Below, piece by piece: positions 52,372 through 60,781 of a stretch of 64,000 nucleotides of DNA. This DNA comes from Soonwooa buanensis (GTDB lineage Bacteria; Bacteroidota; Bacteroidia; Flavobacteriales; Weeksellaceae). Where the stretch lies: contig NZ_FUYZ01000008.1 in assembly GCF_900167905.1 (NCBI RefSeq), positions 62,001-126,000 of the forward strand. The letters are read 5' to 3'. The notes under the pieces were generated by a model. That model saw only the letters and a list, made by a program, of their open reading frames with translations. It was not told where the DNA came from and made no database searches. The stretch's first letter is position 1, and each line of letters opens with the position of its first letter. The position numbers and the translations under genes were made by a program.

Positions 52372-52869
52372 TTAAATGCTAAAAATTTCGGGATCGATAT
52401 TCGCTGGACGGAAAGGCAGATTCTTAATGTCTTCTCTCGTCATAATCTTTGTGTCAGGCGTTTTATATTTATCCAAAGCCAAAATAATATCATCTGGAGG
52501 CGTTGTCGTTTTTCTCAACATCATATCTATCCAAACGCCCGTTGCTTCGGCAATCGCGCAATGCGTACCATCTGGCAAATAGAAGTTATGTACAAATTGA
52601 TAGATCGACGCATCCTCCGAGTTTCCAGCAATTTCAACACTAACATATACCACTTGATCGGCATAGATTTCTTTAAAAAACGAAAATCTTTCGTGCAAAA
52701 TTACAGGACCAATTCCCCAACGATTAAGCTGCGCCAATCCCATTTTTTCCTTATTCATAAAAGCCATTCTCGCTTGCGCACAATACGCCATGTACGACGA
52801 GTTGGCAAGGTGACGGTTCGCATCGATGTCGCTCCATCTTACATCGAATTTATAAAAATATTTTTCCAT
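52372..52869 (-). CDS. Acyl-CoA thioesterase, hotdog fold (4HBT)
   Basis: A 165-residue hotdog-fold protein starting at ATG 52869. FDVRWSDIDANRHLANSSYM carries the catalytic Asp region of the 4HBT thioesterases, and ERFSFFKEIYADQVVYVSVEI is the second strand block. Likely a FadM/YbgC-type acyl-CoA thioesterase. Reading further upstream to 53013 adds 48 residues that merely translate the GC-rich repeat, so the shorter start is right. It is co-transcribed with thiL. Confidence 0.88.
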   Translation of the reverse strand: MEKYFYKFDVRWSDIDANRHLANSSYMAYCAQARMAFMNKEKMGLAQLNRWGIGPVILHERFSFFKEIYADQVVYVSVEIAGNSEDASIYQFVHNFYLPDGTHCAIAEATGVWIDMMLRKTTTPPDDIILALDKYKTPDTKIMTREDIKNLPFRPANIDPEIFSI

Positions 52870-52922
52870 GTTTTGTTTATTATTTTGGGCAATACCCTCG
52901 CCAAAGCTTTTGGCAGCCGCTC

Positions 52923-53011
52923 GGGTCGGGCTGTTCGCTATATCTTTTCCCTCCGCTCGGTTGGCTCCGCTACGCTCCGCCACCTCACTCCGGAAAAAGG
53001 ATGCCGCTTCC
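52923..53011 (-). repeat. GC-rich intergenic repeat, copy B
   Basis: The inverted copy of the element at 33019-33103. It keeps the GAAGCGGCATCCTTTT start, the GGCGGAGCG-AGCGGAGCC block and AAAAGATATAGCG. The outer stem is formed here by GGAAAAAG (52992-52999) and CTTTTCCC (52944-52951) in plus-strand coordinates, differing from copy A at paired positions. It lies between the divergent thioesterase and oxidoreductase genes. Confidence 0.78.
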
Positions 53012-53072
53012 ATCCCTATTGCAAAAATTCAAAGATTCAAAATTAGTCAATAAAGATGGTTTATAAAAATCG

Positions 53073-53080
53073 TACTTTTG
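53073..53080 (+). promoter_or_regulatory. -7 element for the FAD oxidoreductase
   Basis: TACTTTTG fits TAnnTTTG, 26 bases before ATG 53107. It falls inside the longer reading frame from 53056 and so supports the shorter start. Confidence 0.45.
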
Positions 53081-53106
53081 AAACTAAAATCTATAGCATA
53101 AGGTTG

Positions 53107-54309
53107 ATGAAGCAAGTTGTAATCATCGGAGGCGGCGCTGCAGGCTTTTTCTGCGCTGCCAATCTGGACGAAAATAAATATCAAATCAAAATTTTAGAAC
53201 AAAACAAAGACGTTCTCCAAAAAGTAAAAATTTCTGGAGGAGGACGTTGTAACGTGACGCACGCTTGTTTTGATCCGCAAGATTTGGTGAAGTTCTATCC
53301 ACGCGGCGAAAAAGAATTGCGCAGTGTTTTTAGCAAATTTCAGCCAGGCGACACAATGGAGTGGTTTGAGAGCCGAGGCGTATCTTTAAAAATCGAAAAT
53401 GACAATCGTATTTTTCCCGAGAGCAACCAATCGCAAAGCATCATCAATGCTTTACAAACCGAAACCAAAAACAAAAATGTTGAGGTCATTACCCAAGCAA
53501 CAGTAAGCCAAATTTCTAAAACCGAAGACCAGTTTTTAATCGAAACAAAGTCTGGGAATTTCATGGCAGATTATGTTGTTTTCACAACCGGAAGTGCACC
53601 AAAATCTCTAAAGTTGGCCGAAAGTCTAGGTCACAAAATCGTGAGTTTGGTGCCATCCTTATTTACGTTTAATATTAAAAATCCTTTGCTGGCCGAACAT
53701 CCAGGCACCAGCTTCGAATGGGCAGAAGTCAGCATCCCAAAATTAAAACTAGAAGAAAGCGGTCCTTTGTTAATAACACATTGGGGACTTAGTGGACCTG
53801 CGGTTCTCAAATTGTCAGCTTGGGGAGCAAGATTGTTGGCGGGCGAAAATTATAAATTTGAGATTTTGGTTAATTTTATTTCTAAATCGATACAAGAAGC
53901 GGAGGAGGATTTTATTAATTTTAAAGAAAATAATCCGAAAAAGACCATTGGACAAAGTAAAATCTATAATGTTACCAATCGATTTTGGAACAGCCTGTTA
54001 GCTTATTCAAAAATAGATTCTGAAAAGCAGATTTCGAATATCAGCAAAAAAGAAATGCAAATTTTAGCTGGAAATCTTTGCGAAATGAAATTGCAGGTGG
54101 ACGGCAAAAGTACCTTCAAAGATGAGTTTGTAACCGCTGGTGGCGTTGACCTCAAAGAAATTAATTTCAAAACCATGGCAAGCAAAGTGGTCCCGAATTT
54201 ATTTTTGGCTGGCGAAGTTCTGAATATCGATGCGATAACAGGCGGATTTAACTTCCAAGCTTGTTGGAGCGAAGCTTGGCTCATCGCGCAAGAACTTAAT
54301 ATGAGATAA
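53107..54309 (+). CDS. NAD(P)/FAD-dependent oxidoreductase, HI0933/BaiN family
   Basis: A 400-residue flavoprotein starting MKQVVIIGGGAAGFFCAAN. The dinucleotide loop GGGAAG is at residues 8-13. KISGGGRCNVTH and TTGSAPKS are family signatures, and the C-terminal FLAGEVLNIDAITGGFNFQACWSEAW closes the FAD site. The substrate is unknown; BaiN-like members reduce bile-acid intermediates in gut bacteria, but most are unassigned. Start ATG 53107; an ATG at 53056 overlaps the promoter. Confidence 0.88.
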   Translation: MKQVVIIGGGAAGFFCAANLDENKYQIKILEQNKDVLQKVKISGGGRCNVTHACFDPQDLVKFYPRGEKELRSVFSKFQPGDTMEWFESRGVSLKIENDNRIFPESNQSQSIINALQTETKNKNVEVITQATVSQISKTEDQFLIETKSGNFMADYVVFTTGSAPKSLKLAESLGHKIVSLVPSLFTFNIKNPLLAEHPGTSFEWAEVSIPKLKLEESGPLLITHWGLSGPAVLKLSAWGARLLAGENYKFEILVNFISKSIQEAEEDFINFKENNPKKTIGQSKIYNVTNRFWNSLLAYSKIDSEKQISNISKKEMQILAGNLCEMKLQVDGKSTFKDEFVTAGGVDLKEINFKTMASKVVPNLFLAGEVLNIDAITGGFNFQACWSEAWLIAQELNMR

Positions 54310-54310
54310 T

Positions 54311-54955
54311 ATGTTAATCAAGCAAAACATTCAGCACAAGATTTTTAAGGCCGCAATTTTGCTCGGTTTTATCTATTTTTTTGTGTTGATGTTGCGGATA
54401 ACATTATTGTACATTCCTTACAATTCGATGGCTAATTTTTTAGCAATTAAACAAACCGAAGTTGAGACGCGACCAGAATATTTAACGATTTTTCATACCC
54501 ATGTCTACACTAGTATTTTTGTGTTGATTGCTGGATTTGTGGCTTTATTTTTTAATAAAAGTTTAAAAATACTGCATCGTTTTTCGGGCAGAATCTATGT
54601 GATTTTAACTTTGGTATTTTCATCAACATCAGGTATCTACATGGGCTTTTTTGCGAATGGTGGAATCTTCTCGAAAATTTCGTTTATCATCCTCGGAATT
54701 CTTTGGTTTTATACAACTTACAAAGCTTATCAAGAAATAAGAAATCGAAATATCCAAGCGCACCGACATTGGATGTGGCGAAGTTATGCCTTGTGTTTTT
54801 CGGCAGTAACTTTACGATTGTGGAAAGTAATTTTAGTATATTTATTCCATCCCAATCCAATGGACGTTTACCAAATCATTGCTTGGTTAGGATGGATTCC
54901 TAATGTCTTATTGGTAGAATATTTAATAAAAAGAAAGAAAAAAATAAAACTATGA
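54311..54955 (+). CDS. DUF2306 membrane protein
   Basis: A 214-residue integral membrane protein with about six hydrophobic segments. It has the DUF2306 layout: HTHVYTSIFVLIAGF, LHRFSGRIYV, and QAHRHWMWRSYALCFSAVTLRLW, where conserved His and Arg residues suggest a cofactor or heme site by analogy with other small cytochrome-like families. That role is unproven. It begins one base after the oxidoreductase stop and overlaps the YARHG gene by four bases. Confidence 0.85.
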   Translation: MLIKQNIQHKIFKAAILLGFIYFFVLMLRITLLYIPYNSMANFLAIKQTEVETRPEYLTIFHTHVYTSIFVLIAGFVALFFNKSLKILHRFSGRIYVILTLVFSSTSGIYMGFFANGGIFSKISFIILGILWFYTTYKAYQEIRNRNIQAHRHWMWRSYALCFSAVTLRLWKVILVYLFHPNPMDVYQIIAWLGWIPNVLLVEYLIKRKKKIKL

Positions 54956-55857
54956 AAACTAATTTAATTATCGGTTTAGCTGTGCTTTCCTTTGGATTAA
55001 GTTCTTGTAAAAAAGACACTGAAGTTAAAAAAGACGAAGCCAAAAAAGATTCTGTTGTTGCTGTTGTAGAACCGGAGTTTCATAAAGAGTTGTATGGGGT
55101 TTACACAGGAGATTTCGAGACTGTATATAATCCTAATGCTGATAATGTGGAGGACAATTACATGATCAAAAAACTATCGGTTAAGATTAACAGAATTACA
55201 AAAGATAGCGTATATGGTTACAGTGTTGTTAATGGCAACCAACGTCCTTTTCGTGGAATTTATAATGAAAATACGCAAAAATTTATCCTAGACGAACCTG
55301 GTGATGATAAAACAGATGGACGTTTTACAATAGGTCTCAGAAAAGATAGTTTGGTTGGCGATTGGAAAGTTTTTAATAGAGAAAAAGTTAAGTTCCCTGA
55401 AAAAATTGTTCGATTGTTGAAAAAGGATTTTGCTTATAATCCTAATTTTATGTTGGATCGTGACCACTCGGATATTGTGGATTGGACAACAACTAAAAAA
55501 GGAAAAGGCAGCTATGAAGACGAAAATGGAAAAACACAAACTTATGATGTTGAACAACAACGTTATGCGTCTGATGCGATTTTCAAAATAAATGCGTCTA
55601 AGCAAAAACTAGAAGAAAAAGATCTTAAAAACATGAAAAAACTTGACATGGAAATTATCAAAAATGCAGTGTTTGCACGTCATGGTTATTCATTTAAAAA
55701 AGAAACGTATAGACAATTTTTCGATTATCAAGATTGGTATATTCCTGTTTCTAATAACGTGGATAACGATCTATCGCCGATGGAGAAAGAAAATGTTGCG
55801 CTTCTTAGTCGCATGATAAAATATGCGGAAGATAATTATGACAGCTTTGGTCGATAA
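54952..55857 (+). CDS. YARHG-domain lipoprotein
   Basis: A 301-residue lipoprotein (signal ending GLSSC, Cys19). The linker is Lys/Asp/Glu-rich (DTEVKKDEAKKDSV), a beta-rich middle region (YGVYTGDFETVY) follows, and the C-terminus has the YARHG domain: NAVFARHGYSFKKETYRQFF followed by the W-Y-P motif (DWYIPVSNNVDNDLSPME). YARHG domains are thought to act on cell-wall or surface targets, but no activity is proven. It overlaps the DUF2306 gene (ATGA). Confidence 0.88.
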   Translation: MKTNLIIGLAVLSFGLSSCKKDTEVKKDEAKKDSVVAVVEPEFHKELYGVYTGDFETVYNPNADNVEDNYMIKKLSVKINRITKDSVYGYSVVNGNQRPFRGIYNENTQKFILDEPGDDKTDGRFTIGLRKDSLVGDWKVFNREKVKFPEKIVRLLKKDFAYNPNFMLDRDHSDIVDWTTTKKGKGSYEDENGKTQTYDVEQQRYASDAIFKINASKQKLEEKDLKNMKKLDMEIIKNAVFARHGYSFKKETYRQFFDYQDWYIPVSNNVDNDLSPMEKENVALLSRMIKYAEDNYDSFGR

Positions 55858-55893
55858 GTAAGACTATTTTATTATTTTTGAAAAAAATTTAAA

Positions 55894-56226
55894 ATGAAGT
55901 TATTCTCAAAATATTTAGGAATCCTTGGGATTTTCTCTTTGCTATTGTTAGCATCGTGTCAAACGAGAGTTGTAGATGTGCAAAAACCATTGCATGACAA
56001 CACTTTGGAATTGTATAAAAAATACACGATTAGAACTAACGATGCACAAACGATAAAAATGGAAGTTCTAAAAGTTGATGCCGATAAAATCTACGGAAAA
56101 CTTAATAACGGCGAACAAAAAGAAGTCTTAAGAAGCGAAGTTAGAGAAATCAAAAAGACAGATTATTTGATGAGCGTGATTATCGCAGTTGCAGCGGTTG
56201 CAGCGGTAATTTTTATTCCGATTTAA
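55894..56226 (+). CDS. Small lipoprotein
   Basis: A 110-residue lipoprotein (signal ending LLLASC, Cys22), then a short beta-rich domain (YKKYTIRTNDAQTIKMEV, KIYGKLNNGEQKEVLRSEV), and a C-terminal hydrophobic segment (about 91-109). The extra C-terminal anchor is unusual for a lipoprotein. Similar small proteins are common in Flavobacteriia, with no function known. A terminator follows. Confidence 0.72.
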   Translation: MKLFSKYLGILGIFSLLLLASCQTRVVDVQKPLHDNTLELYKKYTIRTNDAQTIKMEVLKVDADKIYGKLNNGEQKEVLRSEVREIKKTDYLMSVIIAVAAVAAVIFIPI

Positions 56227-56253
56227 TAGTTGCTATATCTTTTTAAAAATATT

Positions 56254-56283
56254 AAAACTCCCGAAATTTTGGGAGTTTTTTGT
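56254..56283 (+). terminator. Terminator after the small lipoprotein
   Basis: AAAACTCCC (56254-56262) pairs with GGGAGTTTT (56271-56279), with an 8-base loop and a T run. It also fits the leftward gene that ends at 56285. Confidence 0.88.
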
Positions 56284-56284
56284 T

Positions 56285-56785
56285 TTATATATCAAGTTCT
56301 TTTTTGTTGGTGATGAGTTTGTATTTTCGTTGGAGAAATAAGATTATTTTGTGTGAAGCTTTGTACATCAAAAATCCGATAAACCACCCAAATCCAATCC
56401 CACAAAGGATTCCTGCGACAATAGAGATGTCTTTTTGTCCCCATTTGTAAACCATATTAATGAACAAAAATGCAATTACTGAAACGATTGTACTGCCGAA
56501 TATGGATGAAACTATGAAAAATGTTTTAAATCCTTTGCTGACAGATCGTTGCTGAAATCCCACCAAAACCGATGTCGAAATAATACCAGCGCTCACCAAA
56601 CCAATGACAATGACGATAAACAAAAGTCCAATAACAACACCTAAAATTAACAATAGTAAAAACACAAATGCGCCGAATAAAATAAGTGTAATTATAAAAT
56701 CTTCTTCATTGCGCCAAGAGTCGTTGACTAAAGGTTTTAAACCAAAAATAATGTCAGAAAAAGTATGTAAAATATCAATCGTCAT
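56285..56785 (-). CDS. Membrane protein, last gene of leftward operon
   Basis: No family recognised. A 166-residue integral membrane protein with four hydrophobic segments (about 30-50, 52-72, 88-112 and 118-140). The tail is basic and soluble (LQRKYKLITNKKELDI). Its start lies 11 bases inside the upstream gene, so translation is coupled. It belongs to the seven-gene leftward cluster 56285-60223. Confidence 0.7.
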   Translation of the reverse strand: MTIDILHTFSDIIFGLKPLVNDSWRNEEDFIITLILFGAFVFLLLLILGVVIGLLFIVIVIGLVSAGIISTSVLVGFQQRSVSKGFKTFFIVSSIFGSTIVSVIAFLFINMVYKWGQKDISIVAGILCGIGFGWFIGFLMYKASHKIILFLQRKYKLITNKKELDI

Positions 56786-57239
56786 TGGTAGTTAATTTTG
56801 AAGTTTCCATATTTTTAAATCGTTTTCTAAAAATAATAAAGCTTATAAAAGTCAAAACAAATTGCGTTGCAAGCATGATTAAATAAGGTTTTGTCGCTTT
56901 AATAAAGTCACTTATATTAGAAAAAGCATCACTAAGATTGTCACAAAAAAGATAGACTAAATAGCCTAAGGAAATTCCGCAAAAACTTACAAAAGATAAT
57001 ATCCAATTTTTTCGAACCGCAGGAATTAAATTTAGAAAAATACTTATACTCGAAAGACTCAAAAAGATACTTGCGTGCATTGATAAAACGGCAACAATAA
57101 ACATTAAAAATTGCACGAATTTTCCTTCCGAATTGTCTGCGTCGTCCATGTATAAACGTATTAATACCTGTGAGATTAGCAAGCTAAGAATAACAAGCAC
57201 AAAAAAATTGGACAATAGATAAAGATAAAGTCGTTTCAA
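56775..57239 (-). CDS. Membrane protein with TTG start
   Basis: A 154-residue membrane protein with four hydrophobic segments (about 6-26, 44-64, 72-96 and 118-142). No ATG exists near the start of the hydrophobic N-terminus; the frame opens with TTG at 57239, followed by KRLYLYLLSNFFVLV. The next in-frame ATG (at MDDADNSE) would remove the first segment. No family recognised. Overlaps the next gene by 11 bases. Confidence 0.68.
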   Translation of the reverse strand: MKRLYLYLLSNFFVLVILSLLISQVLIRLYMDDADNSEGKFVQFLMFIVAVLSMHASIFLSLSSISIFLNLIPAVRKNWILSFVSFCGISLGYLVYLFCDNLSDAFSNISDFIKATKPYLIMLATQFVLTFISFIIFRKRFKNMETSKLTTNDD

Positions 57240-57257
57240 AATTTTATTCTTTAAGTT

Positions 57258-57995
57258 TTATTTATATGCTTCTCCATTATATTTTAATACCACATTTTCT
57301 TTAGTGTCAACAATTTTTGTTTTGCAATCGCCTTTTATCAAAGTGCTGATTTCTTTTTTAATGCTAGTTTTCACTTTTAGATTATTCAAACCATTACTTT
57401 TATTTTTGTTGTCAATTTCGATACTCGTAACTTCTGTCGAAAATTCGCCGTTACATTTCGTATCCCAATCGCCAGAATTTCGATAGACTGTAATGTTGTC
57501 TGTTATTCTGTTAAGTTTTTTATTATCAACGAGATATAGTTTTAGTTCTTCTAACGCAAAAGGATTGGGTCCGCTCGTATTATGTGTACTAACACGAACA
57601 CCAAAAGCTCTTTTTTGATCCGCAAGAATATACAATCCAGTGTCGATAACGAGGCCTTCCATAATCATCGCATCAGAAACCCAAGCTTCTGGTTCTATGT
57701 TTCGATAAAGAATTTTTCCAGAGGCGTTGTCAACAACCAGGACGATGGCATCCATCACTAAAAAATAATTTCCGTATTCGTCTTGCTCGTTGGTTTTATA
57801 TTTTGGAATCAGAAGAACACTTTGCGCTTTATTGTTGGGCAAAACTTTTTCGGTGAAAAGATTCAGGTTAATTTGAGATTCTTTTAGATTAAGTTGCTGC
57901 AAAGCTTTTGTTAGCAAAACAGATTTTTTTTCTTGCCCAAAAACAGTTTGAGTTAAGGTAAATAAAACAAAAAGTAAGATTAATTTTTTCATCAT
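57258..57995 (-). CDS. Secreted protein of unknown function
   Basis: A 245-residue exported protein with a signal peptide (MMKKLILLFVLFTLTQTVFGQ). The rest is a soluble beta-rich domain without recognised family. Features are VLLTKALQQLNLKESQ near the start, a Cys pair (in DTKCNGEF and KGDCKTK) that may form a disulfide, and no Por sorting domain. It sits mid-operon between membrane genes. Confidence 0.7.
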   Translation of the reverse strand: MMKKLILLFVLFTLTQTVFGQEKKSVLLTKALQQLNLKESQINLNLFTEKVLPNNKAQSVLLIPKYKTNEQDEYGNYFLVMDAIVLVVDNASGKILYRNIEPEAWVSDAMIMEGLVIDTGLYILADQKRAFGVRVSTHNTSGPNPFALEELKLYLVDNKKLNRITDNITVYRNSGDWDTKCNGEFSTEVTSIEIDNKNKSNGLNNLKVKTSIKKEISTLIKGDCKTKIVDTKENVVLKYNGEAYK

Positions 57996-58004
57996 TTTTA
58001 AATT

Positions 58005-58355
58005 TTAAAATAGCGTATCTCCGATTTTAATAATACTTGTACAAAAGCAATTTCGGCTTGTGATTTGACAAATGAGATACGCGATTGGTGTTGATAAAAT
58101 CAAAAGAAAAACGGCATCAATTTTTACAATTTTATAGTTTTTGATTCGGATTTTTTTAATGATATCAACAAGAAAGACCAGAAACAAAACCAGCAAAAGT
58201 CCAGTCGCAAGAAATGCAATTCCGAGTCCAGCATCGGTACGATGTTCGCGACGGCTATTAGCTTCAAAATCCATCTGTGCATAGAAATATAAAGCAACCA
58301 TCGGGAAGACAATTAGCAATAATCGTTTCAGGAAAGATTTTAATAATGGACTCAT
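58005..58355 (-). CDS. Small membrane protein
   Basis: A 116-residue membrane protein with three hydrophobic segments (about 9-27, 43-66 and 78-98). The last 20 residues contain two Cys (RNCFCTS). No family recognised. It overlaps the upstream gene by four bases. Confidence 0.65.
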   Translation of the reverse strand: MSPLLKSFLKRLLLIVFPMVALYFYAQMDFEANSRREHRTDAGLGIAFLATGLLLVLFLVFLVDIIKKIRIKNYKIVKIDAVFLLILSTPIAYLICQITSRNCFCTSIIKIGDTLF

Positions 58356-59434
58356 CGGTATTGTTTAGAAATTTTTTGTTCAGGTTTCGTTTCCAAAAGA
58401 TATAAAGAAATTAGGAATATAAGTTCCAAAGGTTTCATCAAAATATAAGTAAGGTTAGAACCCAATTCGGAGTTGATTTTTTGGGATAAATTATAACCAT
58501 ATTTGTCATAATTTCCTCGGATAAATCGAAGAGTTTTTGGCGAGAAATCCTGCAACATTTCTTCGAAAGCATTAGCAATTTGCAACTGACGATTGACAAT
58601 AATTGGTCGAGAATGACGCTTGCCGATGTATAAAGGTTTCACCAGATTTGGATTTCCTTTTGCCGCAACCGTGCACAGATAATGTCCTGTGTGATCCAAA
58701 ATTGGAGGATGCGTTTGTTGCGAAAACGTCCAAGTTGTGGTGTCTGTAAAAACTTTAATTAGCGAGTTATAATCTTGTCCAAACAACATCAAAATTAATG
58801 TAAGTACGATAAATACTGGAAGCAGGAAAATCCAAGCCCAAATTGTAACGTCATATTTTTGAGATAAAAACCGATTGCAATTGTTGAGAAATTTGTTTTT
58901 GTAAGTTCGGTTTTGCGATATGTTTTTTTCTTCATTTAGAATTTTAATCCATAAATAAATCGCTATAAACAAGCTAAATAATGGCGTCCAAAGGAAAAAA
59001 AAGTTAGCATTATCTCCTTTATAAGAACCAAGGCTTTCCGTATTGTGTGATCCGATTTGTATTAAAACAGCAAAGCTAATCATCGCACCAATTATTAAAA
59101 TTATTAAGCTTAAAACTAAAGTTAAAGGTGGAAGATTTCGTCCCTTTTTCCAAATAAGAAATGCGGAAATATTAAAAATGATAAAGTAAAAAAGCATACT
59201 AAAAATATGTTTTCCTCCGAACGGAATGTAGCAAGAATCAATAGGATCAATCGCAATATTATAATCTTCAGCATGCGTCATCAAACCAAAAGCGAAGACA
59301 ACTAACGACAGAAAGTAGCCCGATAAAAATGTGATGCTGCCAACCGAAATTCTTTTCCCTTTTATTTCAATTGTTGAAAAAAAGAAAATAACAACGGCCA
59401 GAATAATTATTGCTAAAACTAAAATTCCTGCCAT
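58352..59434 (-). CDS. Large membrane protein, DUF6688-like
   Basis: A 360-residue membrane protein with about seven hydrophobic segments before residue 220, then a soluble C-terminal domain. That domain has GHYLCTVAAKGNPNLVKPLY and IIVNRQLQIANAFEEML, a pattern I associate from memory with the DUF6688 family. No enzymatic motif is clear. It is the largest gene of the leftward cluster. The four-base overlap with the next gene and the one-base gap behind it show tight coupling. Confidence 0.7.
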   Translation of the reverse strand: MAGILVLAIIILAVVIFFFSTIEIKGKRISVGSITFLSGYFLSLVVFAFGLMTHAEDYNIAIDPIDSCYIPFGGKHIFSMLFYFIIFNISAFLIWKKGRNLPPLTLVLSLIILIIGAMISFAVLIQIGSHNTESLGSYKGDNANFFFLWTPLFSLFIAIYLWIKILNEEKNISQNRTYKNKFLNNCNRFLSQKYDVTIWAWIFLLPVFIVLTLILMLFGQDYNSLIKVFTDTTTWTFSQQTHPPILDHTGHYLCTVAAKGNPNLVKPLYIGKRHSRPIIVNRQLQIANAFEEMLQDFSPKTLRFIRGNYDKYGYNLSQKINSELGSNLTYILMKPLELIFLISLYLLETKPEQKISKQYR

Positions 59435-59435
59435 A

Positions 59436-59819
59436 CTAACGGGATTTTGATTTTGCTAAAACTTCAATTAAATACAGAATTAACCCACCAGCCAAATAAC
59501 ACAGAATATCGATCCAACTAAAGGAGTTGCCGAGGACAATCATCGCTATTTTATTGTCTTTAAAACCGATAACTTCTGCAAAATGAAAGTATTGCAAAAA
59601 CTCAATAACGCAAGAAAAAATTACCAACGCAATAATCAATTTGGTATTTTCAACTTCTACAAAAGCTTTCACAAAATAATACATCAACATCACGACAAGA
59701 ACATCGCCTAGATAAGATCTTACGAAGACGATATCTTTAAAAGTGGTGGCAATTAAAAACTCGATAACGAAAATAATAGCCGCAATAATGAGGTTTTTAA
59801 AATTGAATGTTAATTTCAT
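59436..59819 (-). CDS. DUF2809 membrane protein
   Basis: A 127-residue membrane protein with four hydrophobic segments. VRSYLGDVLVVMLMYYFVKAF and GNSFSWIDILCYLAGGLILYL match DUF2809, a small VanZ-like family without known function. It starts 53 bases after the preceding secreted gene and ends one base before the DUF6688-like gene. Confidence 0.82.
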   Translation of the reverse strand: MKLTFNFKNLIIAAIIFVIEFLIATTFKDIVFVRSYLGDVLVVMLMYYFVKAFVEVENTKLIIALVIFSCVIEFLQYFHFAEVIGFKDNKIAMIVLGNSFSWIDILCYLAGGLILYLIEVLAKSKSR

Positions 59820-59872
59820 ACTAGTTTTTCTTCATTTTTAATTTTCTCAGTTTCATGTTTTCATCATTTGGA

Positions 59873-60223
59873 TCAACTTGCAAACTGTAAATAATTCCAA
59901 TGATACATAGACTTGTTACTTAGCTGATAGAGCTTAATGTCTTTATTTTCAGAAATATATGAAGTTAATTTGTAGTTTAATGTGTCAACATTTTGTTTGA
60001 AGTTATCGTATTTTTTTATCTCGCCAGTTGTGATGGCTTTTTCCAAAATAGAAGTGAAAATTTGTAGCGCTTTTTTTTCTTCCTTATCGTTGTTACTATA
60101 ATTTTTTTTACTGTGTTCATAATTTAAAAGGCTCGAAATCAAAGATGATTCTAAGTCTTTCTGACCAAAAATCGATATTGGAATTACACACAAGAAAAAT
60201 AGAATCCGCATTTTTTTCATCAT
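59873..60223 (-). CDS. Secreted small protein
   Basis: A 116-residue exported protein starting at ATG 60223, with a signal peptide ending PISIFGQ. The mature part is helical and charged (SKKNYSNNDKEEKKALQIF). No domain recognised. It is the first gene of the leftward cluster and faces the rightward cluster across a 113-bp gap. Confidence 0.68.
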   Translation of the reverse strand: MMKKMRILFFLCVIPISIFGQKDLESSLISSLLNYEHSKKNYSNNDKEEKKALQIFTSILEKAITTGEIKKYDNFKQNVDTLNYKLTSYISENKDIKLYQLSNKSMYHWNYLQFAS

Positions 60224-60336
60224 CAAAAATATTGGTGTTTTGTAGAAAAGGAAATTACAAATTTTAGAATTATGATTAATAATTATTCGAATTCAAGAAA
60301 ATTCTTAACTTTATTAAACGCCGAAACAACAATCAA
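60224..60336. promoter_or_regulatory. Shared intergenic region of two divergent operons
   Basis: An AT-rich 113-bp gap between the leftward cluster (first start 60223) and the rightward cluster (first start 60337). It must hold both promoters, but no perfect TAnnTTTG element with good spacing is visible. The region could bind a regulator that coordinates both operons. Confidence 0.4.
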
Positions 60337-60750
60337 ATGAAAAATTTATTATTTCTTAGCCTTTTCATCGTTATAATTAGTTGTACATCAACAGCACAAA
60401 ATATGGAAATAAAATCTATTTCTGTTAGTACTTACGGTGGTGATATGGGCTATGTCGACTCGATTAAAGTTACTAAAGACTCTATTTTTTTTGCGACAAA
60501 TGTAGCGACAGATTCTTTAAGAAATACATCTTCTAAAATCTTAAATTCAAAAATTAAAATTTCGGATTTAATGAATGATTCTGATTTTCAAAAAGTTATA
60601 AGCCTTAAAAACGGGAAAAGCAATTTGCCTGTTGATGGGACAGATACGGCGTTAAAAATTGAAACTGCGGACAAGGTGTATAAAATTGTAAATGCAGATA
60701 ATTTGATTTGGAAGAACATTGTTAATAAAATGTATTCGATCCAAGAATAA
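60337..60750 (+). CDS. Lipoprotein, first gene of rightward cluster
   Basis: A 137-residue lipoprotein (signal ending FIVIISC, Cys16). Mature part: KSISVSTYGGDMGYVDSIKV, then TADKVYKIVNADN, beta-rich. No family recognised. It ends 31 bases before the next gene. Confidence 0.7.
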   Translation: MKNLLFLSLFIVIISCTSTAQNMEIKSISVSTYGGDMGYVDSIKVTKDSIFFATNVATDSLRNTSSKILNSKIKISDLMNDSDFQKVISLKNGKSNLPVDGTDTALKIETADKVYKIVNADNLIWKNIVNKMYSIQE

Positions 60751-60781
60751 ACCCAAACTCACATTTGTAATATTATTCAAA

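Noticed and set aside
52870-53013. N-terminal extension of the thioesterase frame by 48 residues
   Set aside because: It translates the GC-rich repeat; family members start at MEKYFYKFDVRW-like sequence, and copy A of the repeat is not in any frame of a gene.
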